DNA of 64,000 nucleotides, from contig QANY01004982.1 of NCBI GenBank assembly GCA_003255025.1, positions 496,591 through 560,590 on the forward strand, read 5' to 3'. Position 1 is the first letter of the stretch. Every line of letters starts with the position of its first letter. Made by a program: the position numbers and the translations under genes. Source of the stretch: Datisca glomerata (Eukaryota > Streptophyta > Magnoliopsida > Cucurbitales > Datiscaceae). Under the pieces are notes generated by a model, which was given only the letters and a program-made list of their open reading frames with translations, ran no database searches and was not told where the DNA came from. Shown here piece by piece: positions 29,367-43,000 of this stretch.

Positions 29367-31440
29367 TGTTGGTCGTCGCGGTGTACGCGCAGCGGAAGCG
29401 TCCGGCGCGTGACCATTTTAAAAATTAATTTTTTTAATAAAATCAAGAATTTTAATATAACAAAATCACGCAACGCTATGATAACAAAAAAAACTTTTTA
29501 TTGAAAACTCTTTTCAATTAGTCATGATCCATTATATATTTATATATTAAATTAACAACATACAAGATTAGGAAGCATATACCTTTTGCAATCTAAATCA
29601 AGTGTCATCGCAAAACCAATCGATTCTTCATTCTCACGAAATCGTTCCAATGACCAGCAGACTCTGAGATCCACACCAAAATCTTTCAAGTCAATCCTCA
29701 ATGCACTAGGACGTGTGTGGGCACGTAGAGTATAACGAAGACAATTTTATATTTCTAGATGTACTAAACAGATGAGATTTAGAGATTTTACTGAGAATGT
29801 CATTTGTGAGACAATTCTCTAAAGGAACGTGATGATGATTCTTTTAGAGAATTTGATTAACTCTTAATCGTAGAAAAAACATTTTTTTTTTCAAGAATTG
29901 TGTTCTTTTCTAAACTCTCGATTGATGAAGTGATTCTCTCTTATTCAACTGATTGATCGATTTGATTGAACTTATTCATTATCTTAGGCCATCAAAATAA
30001 AATCTGTATATTTTCTTGATAACGAGGTATCAGATATTTTGGGACAATTAAAATAATATTTAATTATAAAATTATCAATAGTAGTGGGACTCATTGCTAT
30101 TGTGCACAACTGCAGTGCCACCTGACACTACAACGTTGCACACCTACTACTGTAGTTTCACGTGCACTACAGCAGTCCATGTCAATCTCTAATATCCAAT
30201 CATTGATTGACATGTGATAATTACTGCGTATTAAATATTTATTTTAATCAAATTAAATATCTAGATATTTATTAATTTAAAATTAACATATCTGAGTATC
30301 CCTTTCAACTAAATTATCTGTTATTTCATAAATAATAGATTTAGTTGATCTAAATTATTATCTAATAATAANTTAATCACACATAATCATCTTATAATTA
30401 TGTACTTGCCCCAGAATAAAAATTTCATTACAAATAAGCAATTTTCTCATGTCCTGAAATATTCACACTCTAGACTACATTGTATAGAGATGACTTGGGA
30501 ACCACATACCTATAATCTAAAACTCCAATAAAGTAGATTATTAATTAAACTCTTCAATTAAATAATCTTATTTATTAATTTCATTATTACTCCTCTATAA
30601 ATATGGAATTACACTCTTAGAGATTATAGATTGTATTTACAAAGTATTCTCATGTAGTCCAATATATAATCAATTCGTGTAGTTATATCCTCAAATTATT
30701 GGTTCATAAATTAGAATTAGTCAAAATTACTGTTTTACCTTTCTAATTACCTCTTTATCCTTAAGTACCATCAATCCACTAGTGAATGACTAATTTATAA
30801 TCTTATTATAAATTTGAGCTCAATAACCATTTAGTTCCAGAATAAATATTTAAGGGAACCAATATACGATCCGTTAGGAAAGCTTGGATTCTGAATCTTG
30901 TAACATCATGTTCCTAACTATCAATATCACTGAATCTCTGAAACAAAAGTCACTAGCTTGTTTTCCAAACAAAACTTAACGAGTGAATCAAATGATCTAG
31001 CGGACATGCATATGAGTTTATGACTACTCAGGATTCAGAGTGATCTACATATGATCATCGAATTGATGTGTATTAAATCTTTATGATGAATGACACATTG
31101 ATAAAAATGTTAATTCACATCGGTCCTGTCATATATAATCTCATTATATAAAATACTTTCACTAAAATGTTTATCCACATTAGTGAACCTTACTAGCAAC
31201 CATTCATTAAAAATTTTATACGTTAATATGTTTTTGATAATTTTATTCATTATCTATGATCTTAATTCTCACGTACTAATACAAGATCATGGTCTCATTA
31301 ATTAATATATTAATTTTTCAGATATTTTATATAAATTATTTAATAATAATTTAGAAGACCAATTATAAGAAAAATGTAATCCTCTTTAAATTTCATATCA
31401 AAATGTCAATGCACATTCTTTGAGGGTATAATCCCCAAGA
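29367..31440 (-). repeat. 3' LTR of the nested Copia element
   Basis: Begins TGTTGGTCGTCGCGG and ends GGTATAATCCCCAAGA, where the other LTR copies end in CCTAACA or CCTAATA. Relative to the 5' LTR it lacks about 120 bp at the N (30372), and a shorter segment near 31190. Confidence 0.92.
30372..30372. other. Ambiguous base (N) in the assembly
   Basis: This is the only non-ACGT base in the window. It falls where this LTR is missing about 120 bp that the other outer LTR has (about 38900-39030), including an AT dinucleotide run, so it may mark a collapsed or gapped join. Confidence 0.9.
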
Positions 31441-32813
31441 ATCTCCCACTTGCCCTAAAGCAAATATGTCATCTCTCTCAACCTCGTGTTAAGAACATGA
31501 CCCTGAAATGACTTCGCAGGAAGTGTCTTGGTAAATAGGTTAGCCAGGTTCTGATCCAACATTATTTCCATAACAGTTCGAGCCTGATTCTGATCCAATG
31601 TTATCTTCATAACAGTTAGATCACCTCGGTGTATGATTCAGACATCGACTTTTGACTATCCTTATCTGATTCCTAATCAGTATATCTAGTGCGATTCAGG
31701 TCTCCACCTGAATAAACAATCATATTGTTTCTTGTTCTCCTAATATACTTGAGAATGTGCTTTATTGTAATCTAGTGTTCCAAACCTGGATTCATTTGAT
31801 AACGACTGACAATTTCTACTACATAAGAGATGTCTGGTCTCGTACACAACATGACATACATGAGACTTCCAACTACTGAATCATATGAAACCTTTCTCAT
31901 ATCATTTTCCTCTTGAGGTGTCTAAAGACATTGTTCCTTGGAGAAGATAAGTTCATGTTTAGTCGGTAGTTGACATTTCTTAGAATTCTCCATAGAGAAT
32001 CTCTCCATCACCTTATTAATATAAGATGTTGGAGGAAGTGCCAAGAGCTTGTTCTTTCTATCCTTTAGGATTTGAATGCCCAGAACATAGCTCACCTCTC
32101 CCAATTCTTTCAATTGAAATTTCTCAGCTAACCACTTCTTTACATTTGACAAAGTTTCTACATCATCCCAATGAGAAGAATATCGTCAACATTAAGAATT
32201 AAGAAAATCACTATCTTATCTGTGATGTATTTATAAACACAAGCTTCATCAACATTTTTGCTGAAAGCCATAAAAATTTATAATCTCATCAAAGATAAGA
32301 TTTCAAGATCTAGATGCTTGCTTTAATCCATAAATGGATTTAAGCAACTTGCATACTTTTTGATATTTTGTCCGAACCCTTCTGGTTGCATCATATATAT
32401 GCTTTCTTTAAGAGAGTCATTTAGAAAAGTTGTCTTGACGTTTATTTGCCATATCTCATAGTCAAAACTAACGGCTATGGATAAAAAAATGCGAATGGAT
32501 TTTAGCATGGCCACATGGGAGAATGTCTCTTCATAATCGACTCCCCCCCTTGTGTATAGCCCTTGGCTACTATCCGTACCTTGAAAACCTCTACTTTCCC
32601 ATCTACACATCTTTTCTTCTTGAAGATCCATTTACATCCAAGGGGCCTGACATCTTCTGGTGGATCTACAAGTTATTAGATGAAATTCGAATACATAGAT
32701 TTCATTTTCTGGTTCAGGGCATCTTGTCATTTCTTCTTTTCAGGATCATCCATTACATATTCATAAGATATTGTCTGATACCAGGACATGTGCCTCTAGT
32801 TCATAGCAAATTG
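31441..32813 (-). pseudogene. Copia RNase H and RT remnant (inner copy A)
   Basis: Minus-strand pieces: 32323-32631 (VDYEETFSHVAMLKSIRIF, VKTTFLNDSLKESIYMMQ) from RT, and 31922-32152 (KWLAEKFQLKELGEVSYVL, GIQILKDRKNKLLALP) from the RT C-terminus. RNase H text runs on to about 31790. It stops abruptly at about 32813, where LTR sequence begins. Confidence 0.88.
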
Positions 32814-33903
32814 GTTATCTCACAATTATGTACTTGCCCCAGAATAGAAATTCCATTGTAAGTAAGTCATTTTCTCATGTCCTAAAATATTCACACCCTA
32901 GACTGCATTGTATAAAAGTGACTTGGGTACCACATACCTATAATCCTAAGCTCTAATAAATTAGCTGACTAATTAAACTCTTTAATTAAATAATCTTATT
33001 TATTAATTTCATTATTACTCTACTATAAATATGGAATTGCACTCTTAGCGATTTTAGATTGTATTTACAGAATATTCTCATGCAGTCCACTAATATAATC
33101 AACTCATGTAGTTCTGTCGTCAAATTATTGGTTCGTAAATTAGAACTAGTCAAAATTATCGTTTTACCTTTCTAATTACCTCTTGATCCTTAAGTACCAT
33201 TAATCCACTAGTTAATGACTAATTTATAATCTTATTATAAATTTGAATTCAATAACCATTCAGTTCTAGAGTTAACACTTAAGGGAACCAATATACGATC
33301 CGTTATGAAAGCTTGGATTCCAAATCTTGTAAGATCATGTTCACAGCCATGCATATCACCGAATCTCCATAACAAAAATCACTAGCATATTTTACAAACA
33401 AACCTTAACGAGTGAATCAAAAGATCCAGTAGACATGTATAGAAGTTCATGACTACTCATGATTCAGACTGACCTATATATGATCATCAAATTGATGTGC
33501 ATTAAATCTTTATTTATAAGCGGTACGTTGATAAAGATATTTATTCACATCAGTCTAGTCATATATAATCTCATTATATAAAGTACATTCATTAAGATGT
33601 CTATCCACATCAATGATCTGGATCTTGATCACACGCATTTATAATGTTTACTGAACCGTACTAGCCACCATTCATTAAAGATTTCATACTTTAATATGTT
33701 GCTGACAATTTTATTCATTATCTATGATCTTAATCCTATCGTACTAATATAAGATTATAGTCTTATTAATGAATATGAAATTTTCAGATATTTATATAAA
33801 TTATTCAACAATAATTTTAAAAAAATTATAAGAAAAATGTAATCCTCATTAAATTTCATATCAAAATGTCAATACATATGCTTTGAGGGCATAACCCCTA
33901 ACA
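32814..33903 (-). repeat. Partial third LTR inside the Copia element
   Basis: Matches the right-hand part of the outer LTRs from the CAATTATGTACTTGCCCC word to the LTR end (CCCCTAACA), and is followed by the same polypurine block. The left half of the LTR is missing. Confidence 0.9.
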
Positions 33904-35220
33904 ATCTCCCACTTATCCTAAAACAAATGTGGCATTTCTCTCAATCTCATATTTCGCACACGACCCTCAAACATCTTCGCAGGAAGTGTCTCAGTAAATG
34001 GAACAACCATGTTCTGATCCAACGTTATCTTCATAACAGTTAGATCACCTCGGTGTATCACCCGAACGTCGACTTTTGACTATCCTTATCTGATTCATAA
34101 TTAGTATATCCAGTGCGATTCAGGTCTCCACCTGAAGAAACAAGCATATAGTTTCTCGTTCTTCTAAGATACTTGAGAATATGTTTTACTGCAATCCAAT
34201 GTTCCAAACCTTGATTCGATTGATAACGATTGACAATTCTCACTGAATAACAGATATCTGATCTCGTACACAACATGACATACATGAGACTTCCAACTGC
34301 TGAAGCATATGAAACCTTTCTCATATCCTCTTCCTCTTGGGGTGTATTAGGACATTGTTCCTTGGAAGGATAATTCCATATTTGGTTGGTAGTTGACCTT
34401 TCTTGAAATTCTCCATAGAGAATCTCTCCAGCACCTTATCAGTATAAGATGCCTCAGAAAGTGCTAAGAGCTTGTTTTTTCTATCCCTTAGGATTTGGAT
34501 GCTTAGAACATAGCTCGCCTCTCCCAAATCTTTCATTTGAAATTTCTTAGCTAACCATTTATTTACGTTTGACAAAGTTTCTACATCATTCCCAATGAGT
34601 AGAATATCATCAACATAAAGAACTAAGAAATATTATCTTTGATGTATTTATAAACACATGCTTCATCAACATTTTGCTTGAAGCCATAAGACTTTATAAT
34701 CTTATCAAAGGTAATATTCCAAGATCTAGATGCTTGCTTTAATCCATAAATGGATTTAAGCAACTTGCATATTTTCTGATCTTGCCCCTTTTGTACGAAC
34801 CCTTCTTATTGCATCATATAGATGCTTTCTTCAAAAAAGCCGTTTAGAAAAGCCGTCTTGACGTTCATTTGCCATGTCTCATAGTCAAAACTAGTGGCTA
34901 TAAATAAAAGGATACGAATAGATTTTAGCATGGCCACATGGGAGAATGTCTCTTCATAATCGACTTCCTCCCATTGTGTATAGCCATTGGCTACTAACCG
35001 TTCCTTGAAAGTATCTATTTTCTCATCTGCACCTCTTTTCTTCTTGAAGATCCATTTACATCCAATGGGCTTGACGTCTTCTGATTGATCTACAAGTTCC
35101 CAGACAGAATTAGAATACATAGATTTCATTTCGTGGTTCATGGCTTATTGTCATTTCTCATTTTTAGGATTATCCATTGCTTCTTCACAATAAAATGGAT
35201 CGTCCTGATCAGTGTCTAAC
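33904..35220 (-). pseudogene. Copia RNase H and RT remnant (inner copy B)
   Basis: Minus-strand pieces: 34806-35141 (NSVWELVDQSEDVKPIGCKW, VDYEETFSHVAMLKSIRIL), 34321-34575 (KWLAKKFQMKDLGEASYVLS) and 34058-34324 (SYASAVGSLMYVMLCTRSD, HILKYLRRTRNYML). This is the same RT-RNase H region as copy A, so the internal region was duplicated or two elements recombined. Confidence 0.88.
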
Positions 35221-35477
35221 ACCAGGACATGTACTTCTAGTTCACTCACAACCCTCCCACTATGATGTTGCACCGGGTTTTCTTTAAATTGAATGTGTTT
35301 TCTCTGGTTTGTCATTTATCAATAGAAATTGAAGGTTTTCTGATCTCATCACCTGCTAATTCCTCAAGAATTACTTTTCTACGAGATTTGTAGTTTTGCA
35401 TATAGGCGTGCTCAAGGAAGGTTGCATTTGTCGACACAAATACCTTTTGAGCCAGTGACTATAAAAGTACCCACCTC

Positions 35478-35553
35478 TAGTCTCATTGCAAGTAAGTCAT
35501 TTTCTCATGTCCTAAAATATTCACACCCTCGACTGCATTATATAGAGGTTGCA
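35478..35553 (-). repeat. LTR scrap between RT and gag
   Basis: ATTGCAAGTAAGTCATTTTC and AATATTCACACCCTCGACTG match the middle of the element's own LTR. It sits exactly where protease and integrase should be, so it marks a deletion or rearrangement joint. Confidence 0.85.
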
Positions 35554-35653
35554 TTATGTTGATCATGTTCAAAAGATGTTCTCGCACAGAAGTACCATTT
35601 CTCATCTTAGTTTTCATCTAGCTCCTAATGGTCTCATGATGACTTTGATTAGA

Positions 35654-35977
35654 CTATTGCCCAAACATTTCCTGTAGAGATTCCATAATCTCATAGGAAG
35701 TCTCCATGCTTTCGTGCTTGGTTCTCATAATATCATTCATGCTCACAAGCATGTAGCACTTTGCCTTGTTGTTTGATATGATCCAAGCATCATATTTGTC
35801 CCTAACATTCTTATGAACATTAGCAGCGGGATCCTCAGGACATTCCTCAGTAAGAACGAACTCATAGTTCTCACAAATTAGCATTAAGTTCATATTTGAT
35901 TCCCAACGTACAAAATTATCACCATTCCATTTCTCGAGAGTGAGTAAAGCAGTAACATGGTTTCCCATGGTAGACAT
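35654..35977 (-). pseudogene. Copia gag N-terminal fragment
   Basis: 107 codons open on the minus strand, from MSTMGNHVTALLTLEKWNGD through FVRWESNMNLMLICENYEF and AKCYMLVSMNDIMRTKHESM. This is the N-terminal gag region of plant Copia elements. The rest of gag, protease and integrase are absent. Confidence 0.85.
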
Positions 35978-37902
35978 AATAATGATAACTGAAATTTAAA
36001 ACATACAGTATTCAACATAATTGATAAATATCTAGAATTCAAAAAATAAATGTGATGCATGAATGCAACATAATAAACACACAAATTAAGCATTTACTAA
36101 TCACGATAAAACAACCCAATGATTAATGTGTTGTCATAGGGTCAATCAGATTAACCTCAGTCTGTCTATGAGATATTTTCATCCTTATTAACTAAAACTT
36201 AAAATATCTCATATTTTCTCTTTTAACAATAAGGTGTCGCCTGCTTGGTTAACTCACAACTATCTACATGAAAATTTAATTGTGATTTTGTGAGTGTAAC
36301 CCACTATTTCAAATTTCATGACTTGATTTAGAATTTGATGTCTTAGGGTCGGTCAAATCTAAACTACATCACTTCCTTAGGGGGATGAAAATAAAGTCAT
36401 CTCGAGACCGTATGTTACATTGTCATGTCAACATTCTCCCACTCACTATTTTAGGATTATGTGTTTCTATTTTAACTAATTATTTAATTTCAAATTAATT
36501 ACTAGTTAAAATAATAACCATATGAATATTTAATAATTAGTTATGCCAATCTCATTGGTTTAAGTTCATTTAACTATCTAAAGCGCTTAAGCCATAATTA
36601 AATGAACTTAGATTAAATAATTAATTATATTCATTCAAACTTTAATAAAACTCTTTTACTAAAGTCAGTTATCTGAAAGGTTACTATAACCCTTAGTGTG
36701 ATGTGATTATCAAGTTTTAATTAATAAAAATCTAGCAGTTTACATGCAATTAATTTCATAAAATAATACATATAAAGATATTAGAACAATCCTAATAAAT
36801 CACATTTCAACAAATGAGATGCATGATTAAATAAAATTGTGTGAAATTTTCATGTATGGCATGTGATCGACTAATGCATAGATATGTTATCAAACATAAA
36901 AATTAAAATAATTATTTAATAATGAAATAAAATAATAATGGACCGAGTGACTATAAGGTATTTCTAAATTACAACCATTAAAATAAAAAATAAAATTACA
37001 AAGTGAATTTCAATAATACATATTTCCAAATATTGTCTTCTCCTCGTGATATCCATTTTCATAATCTCTTTGAACAAAATTCTAGTTAATTAAGAAAAAT
37101 ATTTTTTGTTATTTAAAATGAATTTTTAGAATTATCAATTTAAAATAGTTGACTTTGACTTAATTAAATAAACGCTTTATTTGTTTGATCAAATTTTGGT
37201 CAAACCCAATCAACCTATTAATTTCTAATTTTTATAAAATTAAAAATTAATTTCTATTTTTCATAAAATTGAAAATTAATTTCTATTTTTCATAAAATTG
37301 AAAATTAATTTTAAAAAATACATTAATTTAAAATTTAAAATGATAATTGATAGATTGAGGGTTATCATCAAACTCTATGGTAATAGGGTTAGTTGGTATC
37401 AGAGTTTGTGTGAAACTTTCCTAAAAGTGACAACAACTGCCACTGATGACAAAACTCTCCAATCGCTGCCCCATCAATGTCGGTCACTATTGCCGCCACC
37501 AGTCCTATTGCCAGCAGCCGCTGCTGGAACAGTTTTTTCTGGCATGAACAGTAAATTTTGTCGTGAACAATATTTTTCGACGAACATTGAAATCCATCGT
37601 GAACAGCGAATTCCGCCGTTCATCTCATGTGTTCATCTTCTCGCATTCAGAATAATTACTATAATATTCAAAATAAATAGCAAAAATTCCTATGCCTCAA
37701 AACGACTTACACAAGATCTAGAAAAAAATAAAAACAAAGCTTAACCCAATATTCACCATACAATTAACGATCCATTATTTTTCATACATTCAAAAAATAT
37801 AATCATCCATTCATTCAAACATATCTCATATCGGATGAATAATACAAGAAAACCCACACAACATTTAACATATAAACATATAAAGACCTCTCTGATACCA
37901 CT
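35978..37902 (-). other. Copia untranslated leader and primer-binding site
   Basis: About 1.9 kb between gag and the 5' LTR. The primer-binding site is at 37890-37900 (TGGTATCAGAG on the minus strand), two bases from the LTR. A 148-codon plus-strand frame at 37298 lies in this leader and looks incidental. Confidence 0.7.
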
Positions 37903-40050
37903 TGTTGGTCCTCGCGGCAGAAGCGTGTGACGCGTGGCAATTTTAAGAATTAAATGTTTAATAAAATCGAAACTTTTAATAAAAAAAATCACGCAACGCT
38001 ATGATAACAAAAAATACCTTTTATTAAAAACTCTTTTCAATAAGTCAGGATCCATTATATATTTATATATTAAATTAACAACATATAAGGTTGAGAATTA
38101 TATAATTGTTGTAGTCTAAATCAAGCATCCTCGCGAAACCAATCGATTCCTCGTTCCTGCGGAATCATCCCAACGATCAACAGACTCTGAGATCCACATC
38201 AAGATCTTTCAAGTCAATCCTCAACGTACTAGGACGTGTGTGGGCACGTAGAATATAACGAAGATAATTTTTTTATTTCTAGATGTACTCAACACATGAT
38301 CTAAAGATTTTACTGAGAATGACTTTTGTGAGACGATTCTATAAAAGAACATGATAATGATTCTTCTGAAGAATTTGATTAACTCTTCATCGTAGAAAAA
38401 ACATACTTTTTTTGAAGAATTATGTTCTTCTCTCAACTCTTGATTGATGAATTGATTCTCTCTTATTCAATTGATTGATTGATCTGATTAAACTGATTCG
38501 TTATCTTAGTCCATCAGAATAATATCTGTATATTTTTCTTGATAATGACGTATTAGATATTTTGAGATAATTTAAATAATATTTAATTATAAAATTACCA
38601 ATAGTAGTGGAACTCACTGTTATTGTGCATAACTACAGTGTCACATGACACTACAGTGTTGCACACCCACTACTGTAGTGTCACGTGACACTACAGTACT
38701 CCATGTCAATCTCTGATACTCAATTAGTGTTTGACACGTGGTAATAACATATTAAATATTTATTTTAATCAAATTAAATATCTAGATATTTGTTAATTCG
38801 AAATTAACATATCTGATTATCCTTATCAACTAATTTTTCTGTTATTTCATAAATAACAGATTTGGTTTATTCAAATTATTATCTAATAATAATTTAATTA
38901 TCTAATTTCACAAATTAGATGTTTTGTCTTACTTATCAATAATTAAAAAAATACGATATATATATATATATATATTAATTCCGAAAATTATATTAATATA
39001 TATAATAATTCAATTAATTAATCTTAGAGTTAATTAATCACACATAATTATCTCATAATTATGTACTTTCCCCGGAACAAAAATTCTTTTGCAAGTAAGT
39101 CATTTTTTCATGTCCTGAAATATTCACTCCCTAAACTGTGTAGTATATATGTGACTTGAGGCCCATGGACGTATAATCCTAAGTTCTAATAAACTAGATT
39201 ATTAATTAAAATTTTTAATTAAATAATCTTATTTATTAATTCCATTATTACTCCACTATAAATATGAAATTGCACTCTTACAGATTATAGATTGTATTTA
39301 CAGAGTATTCTAGTGTAATCCACTGATATAATAATTCATGTAGTTATGTCCTCCAATTATTGGTTCGTAAATTAGAACTATTCAAAATTACTATTTTACC
39401 CTTCTAATTACATTTTGATCCTTAAGTACCATTAATTCACTAGTGAATGACTAATTTATGATCTTATTATAAATTTGAGCTCAATAACCATTCATCTGTT
39501 TCACTGAATCTCCAAACTAAAAGTCACTAGCTTGTTTTCCAAACAAACCTTTCAACGAGTGAATCAAAAGATCCAGTAGACATGAATAGGAGTTCATGAC
39601 TGCTCAGGATTCAAACTGGTCAATATATGATCATCGAAGTGATGGGTATTCAATCTTTATGATAAATGGCACGTTGATAAATATATTAATTCACATCGGT
39701 CGAGTCATATATAATCTATTATATAAAGTACATTCACTAAGATATTTATCTACATCAATGATCCGGGTCTAGTTCACAGGCATTCATTATACTTTGTGAA
39801 CCGTACTAGCAGCAATTCATTAAAGATTACATACTTTAATATGTTACTGATAATTTTATTCATTATCAATAATCTTAATCCTCTCGTACTAATACAAAAT
39901 CATAGTCTCATTAATGAATATGAAATTTTTAGATATTTATATAAATTATTCAACAATAATTTTAAAGAACATTTATAATAAAAATGTAATTCTCATTAAA
40001 TTTCATATCTAAATGTCAATACACATATTTTGATGGTATAACCCCTAATA
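37903..40050 (-). repeat. 5' LTR of the nested Copia element
   Basis: Begins TGTTGGTCCTCGCGG and ends ACCCCTAATA. It includes an AT dinucleotide run near 38956-38976. It pairs with 29367-31440. Confidence 0.93.
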
Positions 40051-40055
40051 AGAAT

Positions 40056-43000
40056 AACAGACCAAATCAAACACAGTCATTGGCGTATATTTGCTATATA
40101 TGTGAGCACACATGATGGAATTCCCAAAGAACAATTCAAGGCATTAAGTGACCATATTAGAAGATGTGGAGATCAATGTGTTGTTGTCGGCAATTTCAAC
40201 GACTTGGCCTTCTCTCACCAGAAAGTTGGAGGACAAGCTCGAAGCCAGCTTCACTTTCTCTGATTCTAGAGTTTATGAGGGAAGGGAATTTAATTGATTT
40301 GGGATATATTGGAACGCTTTACACCTAGAGCAATAGAAGACCGGGAAGTGAGCTTATCAGGGAGAGAACTGATAGGTGTCTTGTATCACTCGATTAGCTT
40401 TTTATCTCTAAAACAGTTTGATTATATCACCTCCCTAGCCCCATATCGGATCATGTGGCCCTCCTATTGGTTACAGATGAGGAATTTAAGAGACCTAAGA
40501 CTGTTTTTCGATTTGATTGAGGATGATTGGACGTAGAAGGATGCTGGAAAATCATTCAATCTACTTGGAAAGGTGAGTGAATCAATCCACAAGTTTAGCT
40601 TTGAATTTGAAATTGAATTCACTAAAGTCTTTTTTAGTGAATTGGACACACCAAACCCCTCTAGTAAATTCTAAGAAGCTACTTATTGATCTACAAAACA
40701 AAAATTGGAAGTGTTATGTAGTGATACTGGGGCAAATTTGGATAGAATTAAGGAGCTGGAAGTTAAACTTAAAAAAGCTACATAAAAAGAAGATAAATAT
40801 TGGCGTGATAGGGCCCGAGCATAATGGTTAGCCCTAGAAGATCGAAACACCAAATCATTTCATGAAATGGTATCTAATTGCAAATGGATCAATCGTCTGA
40901 TGGGATTGGAAGATGAGGTGGGCTATTGCCAATCGGGAAGAAATGAGATGAGGAAAATAGCAGAGGTGTACTTCAGAAAGATTTTTTCTTCGACCAATCT
41001 CAATGGCTCTTAATGCATTGAACGAAAGACTCAATGAAGATGATAAGGAGTTTCTGATAAATCCAATCACCGAAAAGGAGATTGAGAGTGCTATATTTGA
41101 TTTAACTCCAAGAAAGTCTCTAGGACCGAATGGTTTCCCCCGAAGCCTTTTATCAATAATGTTGGGACCTTGTCAAATCTGAGGTAATAGAACTAGTCTC
41201 TCGGTTTTTTTTCTACATGTACCTTTCCTAGGGATATTAATCTAACTCACATAGTGTTAATCCCTAAAAATCAGAATCCTAAAATAATGTCACAATTGAG
41301 ACCAATTAGTTTATGCAATGTCTCTTACAAAGTGATTTTGAAGGTGCTGTCCAATAGAATTAAATTGATTATGAGTAAAATAATGAGGCTGTTTCAAAGT
41401 GCGTTTGTCTCCGGTGGGCTCATAGCTGATAATATAATGATAACACATGAAATTATCCATACGCTTAGAACCTGGACCAAAGGGAAGAAATGGGAAGCTG
41501 CTATCAAAATAGACGTGTCTAAGGCCTATGATCGAATTGAATGACAATTTATCATTAACACATTGCCTAGATTTGGTTTATAAAAAAATGGTGCCAATGG
41601 ATTTATATGTGTATTTCTTCAGTAGCTTACATAATTGTTATAAATGGGGAAACAAGTGACATTATTCATCCTAAACGAGGTATTCGACAGGGTGACCCCC
41701 TTTCACCATATCTGTTTGTTATTTGTGCTGAAATTCTATCTTCTTTATTTTCTACAGCTGAGGAGAAGAGACTTATTGGTGGCTTCCGTCCTTCAAAGGA
41801 CAGATGGGCAATATCACACATTTTCTTTGTCGATGATGCACTATTTTTTGTAGAGCCAACAGGAAGGAATTTATTGAGGTAGCTCGCTTATTTTCTATCT
41901 ATTGTGTTGCATTTGGCCAAGAAATACATTTTGATTAAAGCTCACTAATTTTCAGCTCTAATACTCCAGCTGATATTAGAATATGCCTTTCTAATAATAT
42001 AGGCATTAAGAGAAGTTAGACCATTGGTAAATACTTACGTATCAATTTTTATTTCAATCTAAATAAAAAAGATAAGGATATCATGGATAAAACCGTAAAA
42101 AGGTTAACGAGTAGGTCAGAAAGATACCTTTCTCCAGCAGGTAAAAATGTTCTTATTAAATCGTTAGCATTGACCATTTCCAATTATGCTATGGCTTGCT
42201 TTAAGCTTCCTTTAACTTTATGTCAAAATGTATGTAAACACATTGTTGATTATTGGTGGAATAACTCTGCTAAGAAGGAAGGAATTCATTGGTGCAATTA
42301 GGAAAAACTGGCTCGGCCAAAATGGAAGGGAGGGCTGGGTTTTAGACAATTATCCCTTTTTAATTTAACTATGTTGGCTAAACAAGGGTGGCGTATTGTA
42401 ACAGGACAAGCTTCCCCCCTTTCATACTTTTTAAAGAGAAAATATTTTCATAATTATAATTCATGGATGTCAAGTTGGGATATAAACCATCTTGGGGCTG
42501 GCGGAGTTTCTTGGAAGGTAGAAAAATCTTATCTCATGTTATATATTGGTGCATTGATAATGGACAATCGGTTCGAAATATGGGAGGACCCCTGGCTTCT
42601 TCGCCCTCTTTCATTCAAAGTCTTATCGGTTCGTAAGGATAATTTATCAGTTGTTAAATATCTCATTCTCCATAATGGGGAAGGATGGGATTTTAGTAAG
42701 ATATATGCCAGTTTTGAAGAAGCTGACCCCAATTTAATTCTTACTATTCCTGTTAGCAAATATGGCAGGGAGGATAATCTCATGTGGTTTTTCCAGGTCA
42801 AGACGTTACTCTGTTAAATCCGGTTGTCATCTAGCTTGTGATTTAAAAAGGAATGGCATTTTGGAGAGAGATTTAGAAGGTATGGCTAGTAATGACAATA
42901 ACTCCCAGCTTCCCTGGATAGGTTTGTGACAACTTAAAATTAGCCCTAAGCTTAAATCATTTATGTGGAAAGTACTGAATAATTATATAACTGTAAGAGG

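Larger units (their letters stand above)
29367..40050 (-). mobile_element. Large Copia retrotransposon nested in the LINE, internally rearranged
   Basis: Outer LTRs are 29367-31440 (3' LTR) and 37903-40050 (5' LTR). A perfect 5-bp target duplication AGAAT is at 29362-29366 and 40051-40055, and deleting the element rejoins the LINE endonuclease frame. The primer-binding site is at 37890-37900, and a polypurine stretch (AAGTGGGAGAT on the minus strand) abuts 31440. The inside is not a normal single copy: 31441-32813 holds RNase H and RT, then a partial third LTR (32814-33903), then a second polypurine end and a second RNase H/RT set (33904-35220), an LTR scrap (35478-35553), gag (35654-35977) and a leader. 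Integrase and protease are missing. No intact polyprotein remains. Confidence 0.93.

Noticed and set aside
37298..37744. 148-codon plus-strand frame
   Set aside because: It lies in the leader of a minus-strand Copia element and has no recognisable domain.
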